Below are positions 10,479-18,000 of a stretch of 20,781 nucleotides of DNA, in pieces. Origin of the DNA: Priapulus caudatus (taxonomy: Eukaryota; Priapulida; Priapulimorpha; Priapulimorphida; Priapulidae); NCBI RefSeq assembly GCF_000485595.1, contig NW_014578078.1, positions 31,158-51,938 of the forward strand, in the 5' to 3' direction. Each line of letters begins with the position of its first letter. Position 1 is the stretch's first letter. The notes under the pieces were generated by a model. It was not told where the DNA came from. It made no database searches and saw nothing but the letters and a program-made list of their open reading frames with translations. The position numbers were made by a program, and so were the translations under genes.

Positions 10479-10635
10479 GATAGAGAACATGGGTCCCAAT
10501 AATACCAATGTCATTTACATCAATATAAATATAATATTATATCAATATAATAGGTTAGGGTTATGGTTAGGGTTAGGATTAGGGTTAGGGTTAGAATTAG
10601 GTACATTGGTTTTATTGGTACCCATGTTCTCTATC
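10479..10635. mobile_element. Inverted-repeat (MITE-like) element enclosing telomere-like repeats
   Basis: The 32 bp arms 10479-10510 (starting GATAGAGAACATGGGT) and 10604-10635 are inverted and match at 30 of 32 positions. Weaker similarity around ACGGGG/CCCCGT suggests the arms extend outwards to about 10453 and 10655, with an indel. Between them lie eight in-register TTAGGG-type hexamers (10555-10602). No transposase is encoded, and no target-site duplication could be assigned because the outer ends are uncertain. Confidence 0.65.
10555..10602 (+). repeat. Interstitial telomere-like (TTAGGG) repeats
   Basis: Eight consecutive hexamers in register: TTAGGG four times, plus the variants TTATGG, TTAGGA, TTAGAA and TTAGGT. 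The G-rich strand is the + strand. Confidence 0.9.
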
Positions 10636-11520
10636 TTTTTTCTGGCCCCCGTCAAATTTTGAGATTCCGGCTAGAATCGAAAGCGAAAGTCGACACTTGA
10701 GATTCCAAGAATCGAAAACGAAAATTTAATTGAGAAAGAGCACTGATTAATTGTTATAAATTCATATACCAAATAGTAGGGAATAACTTGAGCATAGTAA
10801 CAATACATATGAATGTAACAAAGTTTTATCACATAATTCATCAGTTTAAAAAAATCAGCCTCCTTTTTTAAGCCCCTGGTTTTCTCAGATGGCAAGTTAT
10901 TGCATAAAAAATGCATAAGTTAAAACATTTTTGACCCAACTATTTTACTCTACAATGAAAGCCCTTTCATTTCATTTTGTGTTAGCAGTACGGCAGAAGT
11001 AGAACGTGGAAGTGTGGAATAAAATAATCTTGAGTGAAAGCTTAGACTAGAGCTAAGCAATCATAGTAATGTGGAGCCCACAAACCTACGTAAAGAATAA
11101 TTTTCATGCAATACGCATGAAGTCGGAGGGACTGTAGCATAATTTTATATCACTATTACAAGTTACAGGAGATAGGGCCGTTTGCAATTTCGTCTGCTAG
11201 AAAATCCTAGTTTTGATATAAAGTTAATCCCTATAGAGTAAACCCTCGTATTGGTTGGGAACATTCCTTGGAAATGCTGTGATTTGGGTGACTCTAATAT
11301 GGAAATTTTCCCTAGATATCATAGAAAAACTCTAGATATCATATAATCGCACCGTAAATAACTGCCATGTTTAAATTCATGACTTTTTAAAAGTGGTAGA
11401 TTCTAAACGGTCGTCCAAAACTCGCTTGCAAAATCACCACTCTCGCCTCTCACGAATTGCAGATCCCCCGACCCTCCGACCGATTGTCCACGCAGCTCAG
11501 CAGCAGCAACAGTAAGACAG
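10636..11520. other. AT-rich sequence upstream of the p23 gene
   Basis: Two imperfect copies of a GAGATTCC..AATCGAAA.CGAAA word lie at about 10661-10730, and CTAGATATCATA occurs twice near 11311-11342. A pyrimidine stretch ending TTGCAG at about 11462 could be a 3' splice site for a 5' UTR intron of the p23 gene. No promoter motif was recognised. Confidence 0.4.
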
Positions 11521-12006
11521 ATGGACAGCACGATCCCACCCCCCGTCGTCTGGGCCCAGCGCAAGGACCACGTCATCGTTACAGTCCAGGTTTCCGACTG
11601 CAAGAACGCCAACGTCAGGGTCGAGGCCGACAAACTTCACTTTGACGGTATCGGCAACGACAAGAAGCACTACGCAATCACTATGGAACTGTTCGGTGAG
11701 GTGGACACTGGAAAATCGCGGCACCACATCTACCCGCGCCAGACCGAGATCTACCTGTCGAAGAAGGACAAGACGACCTACTGGCAGCGACTACTGAAGA
11801 CTCAGACGAAGATGCACTGGCTGAAGGTTGACTTCAGTCGGTGGAAGGACTCCGACGACTCCGACTCGGATGAGCAGGAACGCGGGCAGAACCTTGACGA
11901 CATGATGCGGGAGATGGGCGGCCTGTCGTCGGGCGAGAAGCCAGGAATGGAAGACTTTGGCGAGGAGGAGGACAGCGACGACGCAGAACTTCCAGACCTC
12001 GAGTAG
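11521..12006 (+). CDS. PTGES3: p23 / PTGES3-type Hsp90 co-chaperone
   Basis: A single uninterrupted 161-residue frame for a cytosolic p23-type protein. In this family the N-terminal CS domain binds ATP-bound Hsp90, stabilises its closed state and slows client release; vertebrate p23 has also been assigned prostaglandin E synthase activity. The CS domain spans about residues 8-110, beginning PPPVVWAQRKDHVIVTVQV and ending with the family signature WLKVDFSRWKD (about 100-110). An acidic Asp/Glu/Ser-rich tail follows, with the conserved NLDDMMREMGG helix and terminal LPDLE, as in other p23 proteins. Length is normal (about 160). The ATG at 11521 gives the expected N-terminus; the frame is open upstream to 11407 without another ATG. 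No intron interrupts the coding region, unlike vertebrate PTGES3. It is GC-rich compared with the AT-rich upstream sequence, and a minisatellite begins right after the stop. Confidence 0.95.
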   Translation: MDSTIPPPVVWAQRKDHVIVTVQVSDCKNANVRVEADKLHFDGIGNDKKHYAITMELFGEVDTGKSRHHIYPRQTEIYLSKKDKTTYWQRLLKTQTKMHWLKVDFSRWKDSDDSDSDEQERGQNLDDMMREMGGLSSGEKPGMEDFGEEEDSDDAELPDLE

Positions 12007-12445
12007 GGTGACGGCGCGCGCTTGGGTATGCGGGCGCGGCGATACGGGCGCGCACGTGGCGATGCGGGCGCGTGCGTGGGTACGCGTGGGGATGCATGTG
12101 TGGTGGCGTGGGTATGCGGGCGCGGCGATGCGGGCGTGACAATATTGGTGTGGCGGCGCAGGCGTGACGATGCATGTGTGGTGGCGCGCGCGTGGGTATG
12201 CGGGCGCGCGCGTGAGGATGCGGACAAGCGCGTGGGTATGCGGACACGCGCGTGGGTATGCGGGCGCGCGCGTGGGTATTCGGGCGCGCGCGTGGGGATG
12301 CGGACAAGCGCGTGGGTATTCGGGCGCGCGCGTGGGGATGCGGACAAGCGCGTGGGTATTCGGGCGCGCGCGTGGGTATGCGGGCGTGACAACATGGTTG
12401 TGCCGGCGCAGGCGTGACGATGCATGTGTGGTGGCGCGGGCGTGG
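12007..12445. repeat. GC-rich 20 bp minisatellite with flanking 65 bp direct repeats
   Basis: From 12191 to 12390, ten 20 bp units follow without any length change. Two main types are CGTGGGTATTCGGGCGCGCG and CGTGGGGATGCGGACAAGCG, which alternate at 12271-12370 to give a 40 bp higher-order unit. The core is bracketed by two direct copies of a roughly 65 bp segment (about 12131-12194 and 12381-12445). Degenerate copies fill 12010-12130. Frames on both strands (131, 101, 207 and 208 codons) are repeat artefacts. The array lies in the probable 3' UTR or 3' flank of the p23 gene. Confidence 0.92.
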
Positions 12446-14720
12446 CGGAGCAGGGTGCATGTATTATAGCGCCAGACGCAAGGAAGTTGTTGTAAAAGAG
12501 ATGGAATTAATCGACCTATCTACCCGGCCTCAATGACAGGCAGCGCTAGGCAATCATGGTTGTGATGGGATGTTGGGACGCTGCTTGGTAACAGAATGTC
12601 AATCCTGGTGCGCGCGCGTGGAAAACATTTTGCATCACCGATGTGGCAACAATGTTCTAGGGCAGCATGGTTGTCTCCTTGCTCGGGGCGGATAGGTCAG
12701 CTGTTGCTGCGCTTGCCGCGCTCACGTGAATCGTTGCGCCAGCAGGCGCAGCCAAGTACGGGTGATGCGTGGCAGCGAGGCGAAGCTGGTAGCGTCCTCC
12801 GCGTAGCGTAGCAGTTCATTAATCACGTTGATATAGCCGAAAATCGGGGGGGGTCATTACTTCGTATCGAGGCATAAGTTTTAAAATTGTCGCGAGGGCA
12901 TGCCGTGCACAGCTAGTCGTAGCGTATCGATGGTGTGTGCGGCGGCCCAGCCTCTCATTTTACACGGTCGTCAGTAATATACACGTTACACTGTCACTAT
13001 TAAATCTGTTTCGGTTTGTCCCGTTTCCGATGTCGTCGGCGGAACTGAAAGTTACAATTCTTTTTTATGCGTGTGCGATTAATTGTCTGAATAATTTACT
13101 TGATCAATCGTTCTCTATATTTCATGGCACCTGTGTGTATGCTAGTTATGAACATGTGTGGAGTGTGTTGCAAACTGTCTCGGCAACAGCAGAAGCGTTG
13201 AACCGGTCTACAGCTCACGGTCAGATAGGTGTGCGGAGGGAGACCTGCAGACACATTCTCTGCGCTTCGTTTGACAGTCGGGTACACGAGCAATACACGG
13301 GTCGCATGCAGATCAAGAGTGTCACGGTTTTAGGACTCGTTTACCTTGTTATCGGTGCGTGCAACGGCTGCACCTTGCAGGGAGTGAGCATGGGCTACCC
13401 CTGTGAATACCTCGTGGGTGTGGTTTGTGGTCTAATCCTGCATGTAGGGTGTAGCTTGTTGGTTATTTGAGGGAGTGGTAGAATGGCTGACACTGTTGGT
13501 GGGATCCCTCCTCTCTAGTTTTGGTTTTATGCAGTTAAATGTTACTGTTGCGACATTTTGTGATACTATATGATGGAGTTTCTCGTCTAGTAGGGTTTGC
13601 TTGTGTTTGGCCAGGCTTGCCGAGTTGATGTATGTATGGACTTTATTAAAAAAAAGTTCATTTCTCTGAATTTGGTATAGTTATTAGTTTCAATGTAGTG
13701 TTTCTCATCAAGATTCGCAATCTATAAGTGAGTCACACACAATCAAACAGTTTATATGATTTTTATATTTTTATTTCTTGTCAACACCATACGACTGCTG
13801 ACAATCAAAGTCAGAATTGAACAACTGGCAGTTGTAATTTCTAATTGAAATACATTTGCAATTGCACATTGGTGTAATGTTTCCACAGTACCTTACAATG
13901 TTTGAATAATTCATCAACCATTACCATTTACCGTTAGTTCATGAATATACTCTGCAATCAGTGATCTGAAGAAATTGTAATATAAACCTCATTAATTACC
14001 TACATTTATATTAGTTCATTTTAAATAAAATATATTGCATACGACTTTGTCATTCACTCGATTCAGTCTTGTAACAGAATGCAGTTTATATGTATCGTCT
14101 GATCACAAAGTGACAATACATGTGATGTATAGTGTTTACACGATTATTTTACGTCAAAATATACATATTTGGGGATATATCTACAAGGCACTCGTGGCTA
14201 TCATTGCTCAACTCACCACCAATATATATGAGATTAAAATAACAGATCACTTATTATATCACAGGAAAACCCTAATGTCATGTAATGGAGGAGACCAGCT
14301 AATTAATGCTACAGTAATGTTCACCATGTGCATAGCATTACGCTAATTCCAACAAGCACAAGAACAGTGTGTGTAATGACATGCATAAATAGTCCGCAGC
14401 ATCAAACAACAAGCAGTCTAAGCAGCTGTACGAATTCTCGCTGCCACGCCAGCCATACTATTCCACGCTAACGTGGCACGCTGCAAATCTTGTATAGCCC
14501 ACAAAATAACAAAGTGGTAAACTGGTAGAGAATAGCGCGCTCATCAACTAACTCAACGTTACACAACAATGACTCACACTGACTGCAAAAATCGAGAACA
14601 GATCAAACCTCTCATTCTAATTTGAAATATTAATTCCGAGAATGCTCACAACGCAAGATTTATCGACTCTAGATTCTGAAACGTATGCTCTGACTCTATG
14701 ACCCCATGACCTTGAACAGG
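12446..14720. other. About 2.3 kb between p23 and the arylsulfatase gene, no supported gene
   Basis: Mixed composition to about 13470 and AT-rich beyond. A 177-codon + frame (12937-13470) is the longest non-repetitive unexplained frame in the window, but it has no recognisable domain and this length is expected about once by chance here. TTTATT at about 13636-13641, in a T/A-rich stretch, could be an AATAAA signal for the minus-strand arylsulfatase transcript, but it is over 1.2 kb from the stop and uncertain. Confidence 0.4.
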
Positions 14721-14890
14721 GTATTAGCCAGGAATTAGTATTCTGGGAGTGCAGAAAAAATATTTGGGAGTGCAATTTTACAAATGTACACGGCTTTAGA
14801 TCAATATTTTAGGCCGTGCTACACATTTTTCTCCGTGCAGTTTCAAAACTGACCGTGCAAATCACGGCTGCACGGCTCGCTGGCTAATAC
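14721..14890. mobile_element. MITE-like element next to the arylsulfatase stop codon
   Basis: The 11 bp perfect terminal inverted repeats are GTATTAGCCAG (14721-14731) and CTGGCTAATAC (14880-14890). The interior includes repeated GGGAGTGCA and CCGTGCA words and no coding frame. Its right end is 6 bp from the TAG of the arylsulfatase gene, so it probably forms the start of that gene's 3' UTR. No target-site duplication was identified. Confidence 0.6.
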
Positions 14891-14896
14891 GTTGAC

Positions 14897-15019
14897 CTAG
14901 AGGTCATTGAGAACATAATGCTCACGCCCGCTAGCATCCAACGTCTTCCACCACGTCCACACGTAGTCGTAAAACTTTGGGTTTGACTTTGGGTCAATCG
15001 GCTTGTTCGCTGGCTTTAC
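14897..15019 (-). CDS. Arylsulfatase terminal exon (exon 9)
   Basis: The acceptor is TTCTACCAG followed by GTAAAG. Phase 0, 40 residues from [14 protein letters not shown] to REHYVLNDL, then TAG. The segment corresponds to the C-terminal PxxDPxxxPxxxxxVW region of ARSB-like proteins. Confidence 0.9.
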   Translation of the reverse strand, partial: VKPANKPIDPKSNPKFYDYVWTWWKTLDASGREHYVLNDL

Positions 15020-18000
15020 CTGGTAGAACAGATGGATGTTTACTAACGAACATTTGATTATATCAGTTACATTATTCAACAATAAACTACAGCAACTACA
15101 TAGCAAAAGCAATACAGTATATACAAGGTAGATTCAAAGGAAATTACAAACAGATGATTTTTTAACGTTATAACATAATTCGATCTCTACTATTCATTAA
15201 ATCTAATATATGATAAATCTTGTATATTATCTTATTAAATAACATTTATCTCACCGATAAATATTCTATAAAATAATTGGCATGAGGAACGAAAGGCAAA
15301 GAACATTCCAAACTTCCTCGCTGTACAGAAAGAGATGGCACCTGAGTAGCGTTGTACATGGCCAGCCGCCCCAAGAGGGCGCTGACGACGTCGGGTCGCG
15401 CGGCGGCCATGTTGTTGTACTCGCACGGATCGTCGCGGATGTTGAAGAGGCAGGGCGCCACCGTCGGCCGACAGTTGACGCTCGCGTTGTCAGGCTTCTT
15501 GCCGCAGCTGATGACGACCGACTCCCAGTCGTGAGGACGTGGCGGGTCGCCGAGGATACGTGTGAGGGGTGTGACGAACGCACTGTCCGGCGCTCTCACG
15601 GTCGCCTGCCCAACAAATAGTAGGTCTCAGGGGAGAGATATAGTGAATATAGAAATAAGTTGTGGATATTATATTATCCGCTATAGAAATAAGTTAACCC
15701 TAATCCTAACCCTATCCCTAATTCTAAAATAAAACAAAATTAGCCAAAAATAATAAAAAATAAAATAAATAAGAGACAAAATTAGCCAATCAGAGCCGTC
15801 CCCTAGCGGAGCACTATCTCTCCCCTGTGCAAAATTCCACAACAAACAGCAGCAGCTATACTCACACAGCTTCCTACCGGGTACCAGCGCCGCGCGTGCG
15901 TGCGTGCATGCGTGCGTGCGTGCATGCGTGTGTGAGGGGGGAAGCGAGTGAGCTAGAGAGAGCTAAAGAGTGAGAGAAAGAAAGGGAACCAGAGGAAAGA
16001 AATGGAGAGAGGGAACGCAACCACCAATTTTTCGGGGGCTACTTTTCAAGCTCGCGTGCATGAAAATAGCACTCTAAAATTTGGTTTGCATTGAACTCTA
16101 TGCAAATTTCCGGGGGCTCTTTTTGGCATTTCGGGGGCTAAATCGCCCCGAGCCCCCGTGTATTTTTTTCACTGCTTCCCACGTATCTTCGTGACGCGAT
16201 CATCAGAGTGCGAGTGTGAGCATGTATACCTCGGGCAGCTCGTACCAGCCGTCCCAGTGTCCCGCGTACGTGTGCCCGATGCGGATCTTCCAGTCGCCGC
16301 GACGCAACGCCGCTATGTGCCGGACGTCGTCAATGTTGTGCAGGATCTCGTTGCGCGGCGAGGCGCCGCCACCAGATAGCGCCGGCCACATGCTGATGCC
16401 GTCAGGAGCGACAAGCTCCCCGGTGTCTCCTTGAGATAAAACAATGAACGAGAGACGTCGCAGGAAATTCACAATAAATCGCCTGTCTGTCTTCTATATA
16501 AACGGACAAATATACAGACGGACTTTCTATTTAGATAAACCATTTATATATGAATACTAGTATTACAAAATTAACACAGCGTATAGCAGACAAGGCAAAG
16601 GTAGTTCACAGCAAGTTTACGCATTTCATAATTAACAAATTCATAAGCATTCATTCATAAGCAAAACAAATTCATAAGAAATTAAATATTTGTAGTTGCA
16701 CAACTCCACTCATTGATCACTCAATCAAAATTCCACTCATCCAACTTAATGAGGAATAACGGAAATGCTCCCACCAAACTGCGCCCGCAGCCGGCGCCCC
16801 CTGGTGACGTACCTCCCGCGGCATGGTAGAGCGTCGGCAGCCAGTCCGTGATGTGCATCATCTGCTGGGAGACGCGGCGTGTCTTGCGCAGGAGTCGCGA
16901 CCAGATGAAGCCAACGCCGCGCACCCCTCCCTCCCACAGCGTGTCCTTGACCCCACGCAGGGGCGCATTGTTAGCATAGTTCATGTCGAAGCCTGTCACA
17001 AGAGAGGCAACCGTAAAGACTTAATGGTCGCGTTCATACAAAGGTCACGAAAATACAAACTGAAGGTATAATTTCTCTAAAAAGAACTATTAACTGCACA
17101 GTAAATTACATTCCTACACTGGGGGGGGGGGGTCTACACTCTATACAGACAGATAACTGAGCTGCATATAGTTCCACTAGTCCATGTAATCCATGGGATA
17201 TTTCACACACAAAAAACAATCCTTTGCAATGTTGTTGATGCTAAATCATATTTTCTCTGGACTGCAACGCATCACTCAATCAGAATGCAACCAGTTGTCA
17301 TGAGACTCATGCAATGCAAACAAGAGAACAGCTAGAACGTAACACACCGGACGCCGGGCCTCCGTTGTCTGTGGAGAACACAATGATGGAGCTATCGAGC
17401 ATATTGTTTGCCTTCAGCGCTTGTACGACCTGTCCCACGGACTCATCCAAGCCCACCGCCATGCCTGTAAACATTAAACACATGCTAACGCAAGCATGCA
17501 CATACACACACAAACACACCCGCATGCATGCACGCACACTACGTGCACTACACGCACGTCAGTATAACTTACTGCTAAACATATTTCGTGTACCTGTCAC
17601 TTTCAGTATCACTATCAATAGTTAAATTTTATTTCATGTCGATTCAACTATGAGGATATCTGAGTATATGGACCCACATCTTCATGCAATGCTGCAGTCT
17701 ACTGTAAAAAACATGTATGTACGCATGCACACTTTTGTGCATCGCACGAAATATCTGCTGCTATGAAGTCTGGTACTCACCACCAAAAAGTCGTCTCTGC
17801 TTGTGCTTAATATGCTGCACTTTCTGTAGGTACTTCTGCGGGGCCTGTAATGGGCTGTAAGAGTTTGCACTGTGTGTGGCCAAGTGTGCCAGATACAGAA
17901 ACAGCGGCTGGAAGAAAAACAGAAGCTAGTATTATAAGCGCGACGTCTCCATCTTTTCCCACGAAAGCAATGATCTAGTGAAGACGAGGATCAATACATT

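Noticed and set aside
10314-10662. Two + frames of 62 and 94 codons
   Set aside because: The second crosses the telomere-like repeats and the inverted-repeat arms; the first has no recognisable domain.
11802-12469. Arg/His/Ala-rich frames of 101-208 codons on both strands around the p23 stop
   Set aside because: They read the 20 bp minisatellite, and the minus-strand ones read antisense to the certain p23 gene.
12937-13470. 177-codon + frame with a hydrophobic C-terminal third
   Set aside because: No recognised domain. A frame this long is expected about once by chance in a window of this size, and no splice or promoter context supports it.
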